A stretch of 64,000 nucleotides of DNA from Gammaproteobacteria bacterium (GCA_024742415.1 JANSYN010000004.1:186001-250000); one strand, 5' to 3'; numbered from the stretch's first letter, positions 50,098 through 61,031 are shown. Notes: generated by a model not told the origin, from the letters alone. A program made the numbers and translations.

Positions 50098-52917
50098 GTG
50101 CAAGTGCTGCAAGTACAGCGACAAATTCAAACAAAACCTTTCGTCAGGCCCGTCCTCGCGTTGCTGGCGGTCATGGCGGCCCTGTGCCTGCAGGCGTGTG
50201 GTGAACAGACCAGTCAAGAGCACGTCAAAACCGCTCGCCAGCTGATCGAACAGAAGAACAATGCCGAGGCTGTCGTTGAGCTCAAGGCTGCCCTGGGTAA
50301 AGATATTCGCAACGTCACCGCCAGGGCACTGCTGGGCAAGGTCTATTTTTCCAGTGGTGATTACGAGGGTGCCGAGAAGGAACTGTCCAGGGCCCTCGAA
50401 CTGGACGACAGCGTTGAACGGTCGATGGTAGTCCCGCTGCTGTCACGGACGCTGCTGCATATTGGCGATTTTATCCGGCTGGATAGCATGCCGGTGCATG
50501 ACCTGAATGATCAGGGCCGTTCGATAGTATTGTCAGCCAAGGCCCTGGCGCGGCTGTACCAGGGTGATCCGGTTGTTGCACAGCAGATCATCGAAACCGC
50601 GCTCGCGGTAGAGCCTGTGCCTTCCTTTACGCTGCTGGCGTCCGCCCGGATGGCGCTGGCGCGCGGCGATCACGCCGGCGCCGATCGCGAACTGGATGCT
50701 TTGCTTGAGCGCACGCCTGGTTATCATCCCGCCTGGAATTTGCGCGGGGACATCTACGCTTCACAGCGCGCCGCCAAACTCGCTGAAGCGGCCTACAGCA
50801 AAGCCCTGAAAATTGCCCCGCGTATATTTGATGCCCGCCTGAACCGGGCCATGATGCGCATTTACCAGAGTGATTTCAAAGGCGCGCGCGAAGACGTGCA
50901 GATGCTAAAGCGTATGCACCATCTCGCTGCGCAGAATCATCCGGGCGTGAGTTTCGCCGACGGCTTGTTGATGATGCGGGCGGGCAACTACGATCCCGCG
51001 CGTAAAGCCTTTGAGAAAACCGCGGATTTTTCCTATGCCTATCCATTGGCCTACTACTACATGGCGGTGATTGATTTGCAGCAGGGCAGCCTGCAGCGTG
51101 CGCTGGGTGAAATCTACCGGTTCCTTGCGCTGGCGCCAGAGAGCGTTGTAGGCCCAAAACTGGCAGCGCTGTTAGAACTGGAACACGGTGGTTTTCACGA
51201 AGCGGAGCAGCTGTTGCAGCCGATCGTCGCCACCTATCCCAAGGACATTGAGGCACTGAACCTGCTGGCCAGCGCCAAGCTTGGGTTGGGCAAGGGCGGG
51301 CAGGGCGTGCAGCTACTGGCTCGCGTAGCGCAACTGGAGCCGCGCTCTGCCAGTGCCAAGACTCGCCTGGGAGCGGGGTACCTTGCTACCGGCGATACCG
51401 ATCGCGCAATCTCAATACTCAAACGCTCGGCGACGATTGACCCGAAGTTTGAGCAGGCCGACATCCTTCTGATACTGAACTACCTGCGCGATAACAAAGT
51501 TGACGAGGCCATCACAGCCGCCGTTGAGTTCAAGAATCGTAATCCCGGCAGCACCAGTTCTTTCAATTTGTTGGGTCGCGCCTATTTTGCCAAGGAGGAT
51601 TACGAGAAGGCTGGCTGGGCTTACAACAAATCACTTGAGCTGGATGTGACGGATTCTGCTGCCAGGCATGGCCTTGCCGAGATCGCTATCGCGCGCGGCG
51701 AATTTGGCCGCGCCAGAAATTTGTATCAACGTATCCTGAAGTACGATGAAGACGATCTGCACACGCAGCTGAAGCTGGCTTCCTCTTACGCACTGCAAGG
51801 CAGTGAGCAGAACATGATCGACATCCTCGAGATAGCGATGGATGATCACCCTGAGTCGACCGAGCCCCTGTTGATGTTGATCCGTTACTACATGGCTTCA
51901 GGACAGATGGATAACGCTCGCCGCATGGTCGAAAAGCTGCATACCGTACACCGTAACCAGCCTGATGCGCTGGCGACCATTGCGGGCTTTCAGGTTGCCA
52001 GTGGCAGTTACAACCAGGCGTTACTGACTTTGCAGCAATTGATATCGCTGCGTCCTTCCGTCGCGCACTACCACTTTATGCGCGCCAGGGCGTACGCTGG
52101 CTTGAACGATACGGAAAGCGCCCTTGCTGAGCTTGCGCAAACCGCGGAGTTGGACCCGCGCCATTTTTACGCCAAGGTGTCTTTGGCCAGGTTGGCCCAG
52201 ATGAACAACCAGCATGAACGCTTCACGGCTTTGCTGGCCAATCTGAAGTGGCTCGCGCCGCAAAACCTGGATGTGTTACGCATGGAACTGCTGCAGGCAC
52301 AAAAGGCCGGCGACAATACCGCGGTGGCGGCCTTGCTACAGCAGATCTACCAGCAGTCGCCAACGACGAGTGACCTGATCGCGCTCGCTGCCGACCGCTT
52401 CGATGCCGGTGATAGAAATGGCGCCGTGCAGTTAATGAAAGACTGGATCGAAAAAAATGACAAAGATATTGTTGCGCGCCTGAAGTTGGCAGACTTTTTC
52501 CTGGCGCTGAAGCAGCAGAGCGCGGCGATTGATCAGTATCGCCAGATCGTGCGCATTGATTTCGATAACGTCATTGCGCTGAATAATCTTGCCTGGGAAC
52601 TGCTCGACAGTAACCCCAAGGAAGCGCTGCGCTACGCGCGTAAAGCCTTCGACTTGTCGGCAGATACGCCGGCCGTTCTGGATACGCTGGCGATGGCCCA
52701 GTTGAACAACGGTCAGCTTGCGGCAGCCGGCAGATCGATCGATCGGGCGTTGGAGCTCGACCCAAAGAACGCAGAATATCGCTATCACAAGGCGCAGATA
52801 CTCTATGCAAAGGGTGAGAAAAACAGTGCGCGAGCTGCACTGCAAACTGCGCTGGCAGAGGATTCCGCGTTCGCCCAGCGCAGGCAGGCCGAGGCGCTTC
52901 TGGGAAGACTGCAATGA
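50098..52917 (+). CDS. prsT: PrsT-type TPR lipoprotein (second copy)
   Basis: The 939-residue protein starts at GTG 50098, has a lipobox (AVMAALCLQACGEQ, Cys34) and about twenty TPR units (AVVELKAALGKDIRNVTARAL, YSKALKIAPRIFDARLNRA, AALLGRLQ at the end). It is the same length class as the copy at 39891-42695, and its sequence differs throughout, so the two are paralogues, not a recent duplication. It is convergent with prsR. A sigma-54 element lies 87-100 bp upstream. Confidence 0.93.
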   Translation: MQVLQVQRQIQTKPFVRPVLALLAVMAALCLQACGEQTSQEHVKTARQLIEQKNNAEAVVELKAALGKDIRNVTARALLGKVYFSSGDYEGAEKELSRALELDDSVERSMVVPLLSRTLLHIGDFIRLDSMPVHDLNDQGRSIVLSAKALARLYQGDPVVAQQIIETALAVEPVPSFTLLASARMALARGDHAGADRELDALLERTPGYHPAWNLRGDIYASQRAAKLAEAAYSKALKIAPRIFDARLNRAMMRIYQSDFKGAREDVQMLKRMHHLAAQNHPGVSFADGLLMMRAGNYDPARKAFEKTADFSYAYPLAYYYMAVIDLQQGSLQRALGEIYRFLALAPESVVGPKLAALLELEHGGFHEAEQLLQPIVATYPKDIEALNLLASAKLGLGKGGQGVQLLARVAQLEPRSASAKTRLGAGYLATGDTDRAISILKRSATIDPKFEQADILLILNYLRDNKVDEAITAAVEFKNRNPGSTSSFNLLGRAYFAKEDYEKAGWAYNKSLELDVTDSAARHGLAEIAIARGEFGRARNLYQRILKYDEDDLHTQLKLASSYALQGSEQNMIDILEIAMDDHPESTEPLLMLIRYYMASGQMDNARRMVEKLHTVHRNQPDALATIAGFQVASGSYNQALLTLQQLISLRPSVAHYHFMRARAYAGLNDTESALAELAQTAELDPRHFYAKVSLARLAQMNNQHERFTALLANLKWLAPQNLDVLRMELLQAQKAGDNTAVAALLQQIYQQSPTTSDLIALAADRFDAGDRNGAVQLMKDWIEKNDKDIVARLKLADFFLALKQQSAAIDQYRQIVRIDFDNVIALNNLAWELLDSNPKEALRYARKAFDLSADTPAVLDTLAMAQLNNGQLAAAGRSIDRALELDPKNAEYRYHKAQILYAKGEKNSARAALQTALAEDSAFAQRRQAEALLGRLQ

Positions 52918-52945
52918 CCCGCCTGCCGCACAGCAGGCCCCCCGG

Positions 52946-54301
52946 CTAGTTTTTCAGTCCCAGCTTCTCAAGCAGGTTATACAGCGTTGGACGCGTAACG
53001 CCTAGCACATTGGCCGCATCGGTGATGCTCTGGTTGCAGTGGTTCATCGCCCGCATGATTGCCTTGCGCTCTGCCTCTTCCCTGACCGCCTTGAGGTTCA
53101 GTGGTAGCGGCTCTTCTGTTGCTTCTTCAAGCTCAAGATCCTGCGGGGTAATCTGGCTCCCGTCCGCCATGATAACGGAGCGCTTGATCTTGCTCTCCAG
53201 TTCACGCACGTTGCCCGGCCAGGTGTAGGCTTCGAGCGCCGCGATCGCCTCCGCTGAGAAGCCCTTTGCAGAACTGTTGTATTCCTTGGCCAGCTTGTTC
53301 AGAAAGGATTTTGCCAACACCAGTACATCGCCCTCGCGCTCGTGCAAAGGTGGAATTTCAATCACGATTTCACTGATACGGTAATACAGGTCTTCGCGGA
53401 ATCTGCCCTGTTCTATCAGCTTGCGCAGGTCCTGGTGTGTCGCGCACAGGATCCGAACATCGACAGGAATCTCCTTGCGACCGCCGATACGTTCTACCAC
53501 GCGCTCTTGCAAAAAGCGCAACAACTTGGCCTGCAGTTCCATGGGCAGGTCGCCAATCTCATCCAGGAACAATGTACCCCCGTCGGCGTACTCGATCTTG
53601 CCGGGCGTTTGTTTTGCCGCGCCGGTGAACGCGCCTTTCTCATAGCCAAACAGTTCGCTTTCGAGCAGGTTTTCTGGAATAGCGGCGCAGTTGATCGCCA
53701 CAAGTGGGCCCTTGGCCCGGGTGCTGAGTTCGTGCAGCGCCTGGGCGCAGCGCTCCTTGCCTGTCCCGCTGGCGCCCAGGAGTAGGGTGGTGATGTCAGA
53801 CGGCGCGATTTTCTCTATCGTACGACAGATCTTCAGCATCTGGGGGCTTGCCGTAATAATGCCGCGCAAGGGCATGTTTTCATCTGCCTGTTGCAGCCGC
53901 TTGTTTTCCCGTTCAAGTTCATAGACATGCTGGGCGCGTTTGACCAGCATTGCGAGCAGTTCCGGGTCGGCCGGCTTCTGGTGAAAATCATAGGCGCCCA
54001 TCGCAATCGCTTTCACCGCGTTTGCGCGGTCGTTGTCGCCAGTCACGATAATGACCTTGGTTTCAGAGGCCAGTGCCAGGATCTCGCTCAGGGTTGCCAG
54101 GCCCTCTGTGACGCCTCCCGGGTCGGGCGGTAAACCAAGATCCAGGAGCACAACGCCTGGCTGTATTCTGCGAAAGGCGCTGATTGCCTCTGCCCGGTCA
54201 CCGCTGATCTCAACCTCGAAGTCATCGAATGCCCAGCGCAGTTGGCTCTGCAATCCCTTGTCATCCTCGACGACCAGGAGGTGCTGCTTGTCATTTTTCA
54301 C
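52946..54301 (-). CDS. prsR: PEP-CTERM-box response regulator PrsR (sigma-54 activator)
   Basis: The 451-residue NtrC-type protein has a receiver domain with phospho-acceptor Asp54 (VVLLDLGLP), an AAA+ domain with Walker A LGASGTGKERC, the sigma-54-contacting GAFTGA loop, and the Walker-B-like GGTLFLDEIGDL, and a Fis-type HTH at the C terminus (SITDAANVLGVTRPTLYNLL). It activates sigma-54 promoters when phosphorylated by PrsK, whose gene overlaps it by four bases. The sigma-54 matches reported here are its likely targets. Confidence 0.97.
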   Translation of the reverse strand: MKNDKQHLLVVEDDKGLQSQLRWAFDDFEVEISGDRAEAISAFRRIQPGVVLLDLGLPPDPGGVTEGLATLSEILALASETKVIIVTGDNDRANAVKAIAMGAYDFHQKPADPELLAMLVKRAQHVYELERENKRLQQADENMPLRGIITASPQMLKICRTIEKIAPSDITTLLLGASGTGKERCAQALHELSTRAKGPLVAINCAAIPENLLESELFGYEKGAFTGAAKQTPGKIEYADGGTLFLDEIGDLPMELQAKLLRFLQERVVERIGGRKEIPVDVRILCATHQDLRKLIEQGRFREDLYYRISEIVIEIPPLHEREGDVLVLAKSFLNKLAKEYNSSAKGFSAEAIAALEAYTWPGNVRELESKIKRSVIMADGSQITPQDLELEEATEEPLPLNLKAVREEAERKAIMRAMNHCNQSITDAANVLGVTRPTLYNLLEKLGLKN

Positions 54302-56484
54302 TGATCAAATCCTTCTTCTGCGTACTGGGTGCTGACCGTTTCAGCAGCTTGCGCGGGAATTTGTACCCTGAACAGGGAGCCCTTGCCGGGGGTACTGGTC
54401 ACGCTGATATCCCCGCCAAGGCTGCGGATGAAGTCGCGGCTTTCAAATGCACCGATACCCATACCCGTTAGGCCCTTGGTAGAGTCAAAGGGTTTGAACA
54501 GGCGGTTCTTGATGAAATACTCGTCCATGCCTTCGCCAGAGTCCTCGATACTTACGATCACCGATTCGTGATCATAGTCCAGGCTCACCTTCACAAACCC
54601 GTCCTTGCCAGTCGCATCCTGTGCATTGTGCACAAGATGCCCAAACACCGCGTGTAATCTTTCTTTCTCACAGATGACTGTCCAGCATTCGTCGGGCACT
54701 GCAAAGGTCGGTGCGGGTTCACGCAAGCAGCTTCTTTGCACTACGTCCTGCAGCAGCTCGCAGATATTGACGGCCCGTTGATCGGTGGCGCCGGTGTCGC
54801 TGCGCAACTGCGCCATCAGTTTGGTCATGCGTTCCACAGAGTTGTTGACGGTGTCGACCATGTCGTCGACGAACGCCGGGTTATTCTTGTGTTTCTCGGC
54901 GTTCGATACCATCAACGATTGCTGTGCCAGTATGTTTTTAAGGTCGTGGATCACATAGGCAGACAGACGATTGAACGCCTCAAACTGTCGCGACTCCACC
55001 AGTTCCTGGTCAGCCTGGTACTGCGCCAGATGCGTTGCTGCCTGACGGCCCGCCACTTTGAGCAGGTCACGGTCTTCCCAATTCAGTTCACGCAGGTGTT
55101 CCGATTCTTTCAGGAGCAATATCCCCTGCAGTCGCTCCCCAAAAAACAGCGGAATGATCAGCCATGCTCGGGGTGTTTCTGCGATATCCCTGGGAAGCTC
55201 AAGATGGTCATACATGTCCGGTGAGCGGCGCCATTCGTGCAGATCAATAATCCACTGTTTGCGCTGCAGCCACTTTGCCAGTGAGTCCATAGGCGTCGCG
55301 CCATCGAGCTCTGGCATTTCCCAGTGCGCAAGAATCGTAAGCTTGCCATTGGGTCCGCGTGCCCACAGTGCGCCCGCCGGGCTCTGGGCAAGATCCGCGA
55401 TGCCCTGGATAACGCTCATCGGAAGATTCTGGTCTCCGCTGGCCAGCTTGGCGGTAAACTCCAGCCACTCCAGGCGATAGTCGTATTTGTAACTGAAGAA
55501 GTTTTTGGACAGCCATACGCGGGTGCGTGAGCGAATCCGCCCAGAGAAGAGCAGCACCACCAGGACCAGTCCTGCGGCTACCAGGAACGTGATCTGCAGT
55601 ACGCTCCCCCAACTCCCACCAAGATAGCGCAGGAAGTAGGCGGCCAGGGCCATGCTGATCAGGTAGAGCCCCGATGCCAGGAGTGTCAGCGAATGGAAAG
55701 CAACATGACGCGACAGGTACAGACTGCGCGGTTGCACGGCGTCGGCGGTGCGCCCAGTGCGGTGCATACTTATTGCAGCCAGCAGAGCCGCCATGGTGAT
55801 GACCACACCTCGAGCCTGCCAGAAATTTCTGTCCAGGTGTTGGAATAGCAGGGCCTCGGCATACATGAAAAAATCATAGGCGAAGATAATGCCAAGCGCG
55901 ATGCACAGGTGCTTGGTGGGCCACAGTTCATTTTCGTTGCCATTGCGAAAGTGCTGTTCAATGAGAAACAGCGCCAGTACTGCCATTGCCAACCAGACGC
56001 TAAAGGCAATGTTCGCCGAGGTGGCAGCCGTGAAGCGCAAGGCTTCGGCGTAGGGCCCGGCCATCAACACCAGTGTAAACGCGATGGCATAGCCGATCGC
56101 ACTGAGTCTGATCCAGCGCTGGCCGAGTTCGGGGTGATCGCTGCTCATGAGTCGAATATTGAGCAAGCGCAGCAGAACAAAAGTCCATGCGGCGTTGCGA
56201 ATCACCTCGGTGATCTGGATCAGTAACAGCTGTGGCTCCACGGCGAGTGTTGATAACGCGACGCTGCCTGCCCATACCGCGGTGAGGGCGCTGGCTGCCA
56301 GGAGTGAATTACCCAGTGGATTGTCGCGACGGGTGTAGATCGCCAGTAGTGTGAGCAGCACAAACGCAACGAACGCCATACCATAACTGTACAGTCCGAT
56401 GTTGCCGAGAAAACTGGTTGGTGCCTCCACTTCTAAACTTCCCAAAGCGTGTGCCATTTCACGTTCCGCCGTAGCGCGGTCCAC
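54298..56484 (-). CDS. prsK: PEP-CTERM system histidine kinase PrsK
   Basis: The 728-residue protein has 8 or more transmembrane helices in the first 300 residues, a GAF-like domain (about 330-480, with REWRRSPDMYDHLELP in the middle), an H-box with YVIHDLKNILAQQSLM (His phospho-acceptor), and a C-terminal HATPase with VSIEDSGEGMDEYFIKNRLF and KGLTGMGIGAFESRDFIRSL. It phosphorylates PrsR; the signal sensed is unknown. The stop overlaps the prsR start by four bases (ATGA). Confidence 0.97.
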   Translation of the reverse strand: MDRATAEREMAHALGSLEVEAPTSFLGNIGLYSYGMAFVAFVLLTLLAIYTRRDNPLGNSLLAASALTAVWAGSVALSTLAVEPQLLLIQITEVIRNAAWTFVLLRLLNIRLMSSDHPELGQRWIRLSAIGYAIAFTLVLMAGPYAEALRFTAATSANIAFSVWLAMAVLALFLIEQHFRNGNENELWPTKHLCIALGIIFAYDFFMYAEALLFQHLDRNFWQARGVVITMAALLAAISMHRTGRTADAVQPRSLYLSRHVAFHSLTLLASGLYLISMALAAYFLRYLGGSWGSVLQITFLVAAGLVLVVLLFSGRIRSRTRVWLSKNFFSYKYDYRLEWLEFTAKLASGDQNLPMSVIQGIADLAQSPAGALWARGPNGKLTILAHWEMPELDGATPMDSLAKWLQRKQWIIDLHEWRRSPDMYDHLELPRDIAETPRAWLIIPLFFGERLQGILLLKESEHLRELNWEDRDLLKVAGRQAATHLAQYQADQELVESRQFEAFNRLSAYVIHDLKNILAQQSLMVSNAEKHKNNPAFVDDMVDTVNNSVERMTKLMAQLRSDTGATDQRAVNICELLQDVVQRSCLREPAPTFAVPDECWTVICEKERLHAVFGHLVHNAQDATGKDGFVKVSLDYDHESVIVSIEDSGEGMDEYFIKNRLFKPFDSTKGLTGMGIGAFESRDFIRSLGGDISVTSTPGKGSLFRVQIPAQAAETVSTQYAEEGFDQ

Positions 56485-56601
56485 AGAGAAACACTATACT
56501 CTGCCCCCATTGGTGTAAATGCCAGCGGGCGTTATCTGGGATGCGCCGCACAAAATAACACGCGCTCTAAGCCGGGACTTTCAAGGGAATTTTAGTATCT
56601 T

Positions 56602-57648
56602 ATGTCTGCCTACGATGCTCTCAAGGATCGGCTCGCGCAGCATCAGTCTGTCTGGTTGGTAACTGGCGCAGCCGGTTTTATCGGCTCGCATCTTGTTGAA
56701 ACACTTCTTGGCTTGCAGCAGAAGGTCGTTGGCCTGGACAACTTCTCCACGGGGAGCGCCGCCAACCTGGAAAGCGTCCGACAGGCTGTTAACGCCGAGG
56801 CCTGGTCCCGTTTCCGTTTCGTCGAAGGTGACATTCGCGACCCCGCGGCGTGTCAGGAGGTCGCTCGCGGCGTTGATTACGTGCTGCACCAGGCGGCGCT
56901 GGGCAGCGTGCCACGCTCTATTGCCGACCCGGTCCTGACCAACCAGTGCAACATCGACGGCTTTCTCAATGTGCTTGTGGCCGCGCGTGATGCAGGCGTC
57001 AAGCGCTTTGTGTATGCGGCCTCGTCGTCCACGTATGGTGACCACCCGGATCTGCCCAAGGTCGAGGAGAAAATTGGCAAGCCACTCTCGCCCTATGCGG
57101 TTACCAAGTATGTGAACGAGCTGTATGCCGATGTCTTTGCACGAAGTTATGGCATGGCCTGTATAGGCTTACGTTACTTCAACGTGTTTGGCCCGCGACA
57201 GGATCCGGAGGGTGCCTACGCGGCAGTGATTCCGCGCTGGTTTGGCAGCCTTGTTAGAGGCCAGGCGCCGCAAATCAATGGCGACGGTGAGACCTCGCGC
57301 GATTTTTGCTTCATCGACAACACCGTTCAGGCAAACCTGCTGGCGGCGACGACAGACAACCCCGATGCACTCAATGAGGTGTATAACGTTGCGGTTGGCG
57401 ACAGAACGACGCTGAACGCACTGTTTCTGGAAATTCGCTCCCTGCTCAGTGGCTATCGGGCAGAGGTTGCTCATATTGAGCCCGCTTATCAGGATTTCCG
57501 GGCCGGCGATGTGCGTCATTCGCAGGCTGATATCAGCAAGGCACGGACGCTGTTGGGGTATGAGCCACAACAAAACGTGATGGAAGGTCTGGCATTGACC
57601 AGCCAATGGTTTATCGCTGCAGAACAAAAGAGCGCGTCCAATGGATAA
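56602..57648 (+). CDS. wbpP: UDP-N-acetylglucosamine 4-epimerase (WbpP/TviC type)
   Basis: The 348-residue extended SDR protein has the NAD motif [15 protein letters not shown], the catalytic Ser/Tyr-Lys in [10 protein letters not shown] and [11 protein letters not shown], and [21 protein letters not shown] typical of WbpP/TviC. It interconverts UDP-GlcNAc(A) and UDP-GalNAc(A) for the EPS. The following dehydrogenase starts 8 bases before its stop. It is divergent from prsK with about 117 bp between. Confidence 0.93.
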   Translation: MSAYDALKDRLAQHQSVWLVTGAAGFIGSHLVETLLGLQQKVVGLDNFSTGSAANLESVRQAVNAEAWSRFRFVEGDIRDPAACQEVARGVDYVLHQAALGSVPRSIADPVLTNQCNIDGFLNVLVAARDAGVKRFVYAASSSTYGDHPDLPKVEEKIGKPLSPYAVTKYVNELYADVFARSYGMACIGLRYFNVFGPRQDPEGAYAAVIPRWFGSLVRGQAPQINGDGETSRDFCFIDNTVQANLLAATTDNPDALNEVYNVAVGDRTTLNALFLEIRSLLSGYRAEVAHIEPAYQDFRAGDVRHSQADISKARTLLGYEPQQNVMEGLALTSQWFIAAEQKSASNG

Positions 57649-58954
57649 CAATGACACACTTGCGATTGTAGGATTGGGTTATGTGGGCTTGCCGCTGGCT
57701 GTGGCCTTCGGGCGTCGCAGGCGCACCATAGGGCTTGACCTGAACGAAGAAAAACTCGCGCACTATCGCCAGGCGCACGATCCCTCGGGCGAGGTCGAGA
57801 GCGAGTCCCTGCGCGCCGCCACGCTGCTTGAATTTTCCAGCGATGCCTCGGCCCTTGCCGAGGCGGGCATTATCATCGTTGTAGTACCCACACCCATAGA
57901 TGAGGCTCGACGGCCGGACCTCAGCCCGTTGGAAGGCGCCTGCCGTGCAGTGGGAGCGCACATGCGCCCCGGGGCGATCGTGATTTTTGAATCGACAGTG
58001 TATCCCGGCTGCACCGAGGAAGTGTGCGTGCCCATCCTTGAGGCGGTGTCAGGCCTGACGTGGTCCGGTCGCGGCAATGTGCCAGCAGAGCGTGGCTTTC
58101 ATGTTGGCTATTCACCCGAACGCATCAATCCGGGAGACAAAGAGCATCGGCTGGAGACAATCATCAAGGTAGTCTCCGGTGACACACAGCAAACACTGGA
58201 AACGATCGCACAGTTGTACAGTGAAGTCGTCACAGCCGGCGTGCACCGCGCGGCCAGCATTAAAGTCGCCGAGGCAGCAAAGGTGATTGAAAACACCCAG
58301 CGCGATCTGAACATTGCCCTCATGAACGAGCTTGCGTTAATTTTCGACCGGCTGGGAATTGACACCCTTGATGTGCTGGAGGCGGCAGGTACCAAGTGGA
58401 ACTTCCTGCCTTTTCGGCCTGGCCTGGTTGGCGGCCACTGTATCGGGGTTGATCCTTATTACCTCACTTTCAAGGCGGAAGCCGTGGGGCATCATCCGCA
58501 GGTCATACTGGCGGGGCGCAAGACCAACGACAACATGGGTAAGTTTGTTGCAGAACAAACGGTCAAGCACCTGGCGCGCAGTGACCATCGTGTCAGCGGT
58601 GCGCGCATCGCGATACTGGGTTTAACTTTCAAGGAGAACTGCCCCGATCTACGCAACTCGCGCGTGATCGATATCATCGACGAACTGCGGCAGTACTGTT
58701 GTGAAGTATTGGTACACGATCCATTGGCGGACCCGGCGGAGGCATTGCACGAGTACGGCATCGCGCTTTGTAATGAGAGCGACCTACGCAACTGCCAGGC
58801 GGTGATTCTTGCAGTACCTCATGCCCAATATTTGCAGCGCGATCTCGATTTCTTTGCGGCGATGATGGACGAGGCTGCAACGCTGGTAGATATCAAATCG
58901 GTCATGGATCGTGCGGCACTGGATGCCAGGGGGATTCAATACTGGCGCGTCTAG
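57641..58954 (+). CDS. tviB: UDP-N-acetyl-sugar 6-dehydrogenase (TviB/WbpO type)
   Basis: The 437-residue protein has NAD-binding [58 protein letters not shown], the catalytic-Cys region [19 protein letters not shown] and the C-terminal [15 protein letters not shown]. This is the Vi-polysaccharide TviB group that oxidises UDP-GlcNAc to UDP-GlcNAcA. With the epimerase it gives UDP-GalNAcA, so the EPS probably contains a uronic amino sugar (inference). Confidence 0.93.
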   Translation: MDNNDTLAIVGLGYVGLPLAVAFGRRRRTIGLDLNEEKLAHYRQAHDPSGEVESESLRAATLLEFSSDASALAEAGIIIVVVPTPIDEARRPDLSPLEGACRAVGAHMRPGAIVIFESTVYPGCTEEVCVPILEAVSGLTWSGRGNVPAERGFHVGYSPERINPGDKEHRLETIIKVVSGDTQQTLETIAQLYSEVVTAGVHRAASIKVAEAAKVIENTQRDLNIALMNELALIFDRLGIDTLDVLEAAGTKWNFLPFRPGLVGGHCIGVDPYYLTFKAEAVGHHPQVILAGRKTNDNMGKFVAEQTVKHLARSDHRVSGARIAILGLTFKENCPDLRNSRVIDIIDELRQYCCEVLVHDPLADPAEALHEYGIALCNESDLRNCQAVILAVPHAQYLQRDLDFFAAMMDEAATLVDIKSVMDRAALDARGIQYWRV

Positions 58955-58977
58955 CGCGTATAGATACGGTGTTTGCG

Positions 58978-60075
58978 CTATTTGTTCTCCAGCGCAGTGG
59001 CAGAGTCGTCTTTTCTGCGCATCCATGCCTTTCGCACCAGGTGTGGCAGCAGTAGGTGCAGCGGCATACGCAGGTAGTGAGAGCGGATATACAACGCGTT
59101 TAGTGCCAGGCCTGTCAGCGGCAATCTGCACCCGGGGTGGCTGGGTCGGAAGGCGCGAATAAACAGAAAGTCCATGAGCGGTTGGCGCAGGCGTGCTGCC
59201 CAACCCGTTGCTTCCTCAACGACCCTGGCCGGTACCGGCGTTTCGAAAACCAGCCGCGTATAGCGCAGCGCGTGACACAGCGGGGCGTCGAGTTCCAACT
59301 GCCTGGCGCGTGCTACCAGCCCGTCCCAGAAACTGGCATCCAGTTGCGGAAACTCCTGCAGCATCTGGTGCAGATCCCACAGGTCGCGCAGGCCGTGATA
59401 AAACTCTCCTTCGTGGAAGAGGTGTGTTGCGCTATGGATAACCATGTCCTGCAACGACAGCGTAAAAGTTGCCGGTTTGACTTCTTTTACGCTGTCAAAG
59501 AGCAGGTCAGCGTCAATTGTGGGGCCCGCCGTTGGCGGCAGTATATTGTGATGCAAATCCAGTGTGGTGCCGCGTCTGGGATTTACCAGTGCTGGCGTTT
59601 CGTGACTCCATCTTCGGTAGTAGCTCTCGTTGTATGAGTCCAGTTGGCTCGACTCCCAGCCGTATGCATTGAGTGCAGATTCGGCGTCCTCGATATGTTC
59701 CCTGGGCACGATGATGTCGATATCGGTGATCAGGCGCCCCTGGCTAACTGCCAGGTTGGTGTGCAGGTAGGCGCCTCCCTTGAGCAGCACCAGGCGCAAG
59801 TCCACCGACGCCAGCGCCGCCCGGATAGACTCGCAGTCATGGAGTAAATCGCGCCGCTGCTTGTGGTGCACGAGCAGGGCAGACCTGAAGTGTCGACGTG
59901 CACTCTCGGGCAGCAGCGCCAGGGCACCCGAGGCCTCAAGGCGCGCGGCAAGCGACGCCAGCAGGCGCGACGTGCGGGCCTGGCTGATGACCATACTGAT
60001 GTCTGCGGCGCTCATTCGGGGCAGGGCGCCGGGTCGCAGCAGTGCGTCGCGCAGCAAGAAATCGGGCGTGTTCAT
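58978..60075 (-). CDS. Nucleotidyltransferase-family protein (PF14907 type) of the HprK-related cassette
   Basis: The 365-residue protein has the nucleotidyltransferase segment LVLLKGGAYLHTN, then LITDIDIIVPREHIEDAESALN (metal-binding DID), and the downstream DLHHNILPP and MVIHSATHLFHEGEFYHGLRDL. The family (PF14907, Uncharacterised nucleotidyltransferase) is known from exosortase EPS loci beside HprK-related kinase. The start overlaps the kinase stop by four bases. Substrate unknown. Confidence 0.85.
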   Translation of the reverse strand: MNTPDFLLRDALLRPGALPRMSAADISMVISQARTSRLLASLAARLEASGALALLPESARRHFRSALLVHHKQRRDLLHDCESIRAALASVDLRLVLLKGGAYLHTNLAVSQGRLITDIDIIVPREHIEDAESALNAYGWESSQLDSYNESYYRRWSHETPALVNPRRGTTLDLHHNILPPTAGPTIDADLLFDSVKEVKPATFTLSLQDMVIHSATHLFHEGEFYHGLRDLWDLHQMLQEFPQLDASFWDGLVARARQLELDAPLCHALRYTRLVFETPVPARVVEEATGWAARLRQPLMDFLFIRAFRPSHPGCRLPLTGLALNALYIRSHYLRMPLHLLLPHLVRKAWMRRKDDSATALENK

Positions 60076-60977
60076 CCGACAAGCTCTTCCATTTTAGCCA
60101 CCGCCCAGTCCAGGTCGTGATACACCAGGTCAAAGCACTCAACCTGGCTGACGAGGTGCTGCATGGCATCAAAGCCATCTTCGCCAAGTACGCTGTAGTT
60201 AAAGGAATGGTAGGCCGCGAGCACAAAACTGGCGCTGCGATAGCGATGGTACAGTTCCTGTGGCTCATCGCGGCTGTAACGCGGGAACACCATCAGGGCC
60301 GCAGGGACAGTGTTGATGTCATGGCTGTGCGGTGCCATATCGGCTTTCATGTGTGCCACTGTTCCCTTGTGCGTGTTGCGGCTTTCGGGCCCAAGAATGA
60401 CGCCGCTATCAAATGCCTGGATCGCCTGTATGCTTTCGTTCTTCAGGCTGACAGGTCGGCTGAGCGGCGTCAGATCAATAGTGCCGGGTGTAATCAGCGC
60501 GTGCTCGTCAGACAGCACGCGCCAACCGCTCAGCCCCAATGCGGCGCACAGGGTGCTTTTGCCGGCGCCCGGTATGCCCGGCATGATGATGCCGGCTCCC
60601 TTGCGGGCCACCACCGCAGCATGCAGCTTGAGGTACTCGTTTACGTGCAGCGAGACGCACCAGTTCATACCCCATTCCAGGAAGGCATAGGCCTGCTGTA
60701 CGGGTACGGTGTCGAAAGGGCTTTGTTGATCAAACAGGAACTGGGCCTGGCCGCGCAGTTTCTGCGCAATGGTGTCTTGGCGCAGCCCTACATCGAAATC
60801 GACGAAACTCCCGTTCGGGGCCAGGGTGAAGTCCGCGTAAAGGCGTGCAAGCCCCTGGCCAATCGCGGCGACATTGCTTCTTATGCGGTAGACGTACGGC
60901 CCAATGAGCAGGTCAACGCCGCCAGAGGCCAGGCGCTCGGTGAGCGCGCTCATGGGGAGTTCCCGAAGCAGCGACAT
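60072..60977 (-). CDS. HprK-related kinase A (TIGR04352 type)
   Basis: The 301-residue protein has an HprK-like P-loop IMPGIPGAGKSTLCAALG (Gly-rich loop 134-141) and a downstream WRVLSDEHALITPG region. It lacks the full N-terminal domain of true HPr kinase/phosphorylase. The subfamily occurs with a PqqD-like protein and a nucleotidyltransferase, as here. Its target is not known; a phosphotransfer to a small-protein partner is the usual assumption. It overlaps the nucleotidyltransferase by four bases. Confidence 0.88.
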   Translation of the reverse strand: MSLLRELPMSALTERLASGGVDLLIGPYVYRIRSNVAAIGQGLARLYADFTLAPNGSFVDFDVGLRQDTIAQKLRGQAQFLFDQQSPFDTVPVQQAYAFLEWGMNWCVSLHVNEYLKLHAAVVARKGAGIIMPGIPGAGKSTLCAALGLSGWRVLSDEHALITPGTIDLTPLSRPVSLKNESIQAIQAFDSGVILGPESRNTHKGTVAHMKADMAPHSHDINTVPAALMVFPRYSRDEPQELYHRYRSASFVLAAYHSFNYSVLGEDGFDAMQHLVSQVECFDLVYHDLDWAVAKMEELVG

Positions 60978-61031
60978 CAGGGTGCGCCGCCTGCCGCCAG
61001 AAATCGCAATCTTCGCTGTACGGTGGCCTGT

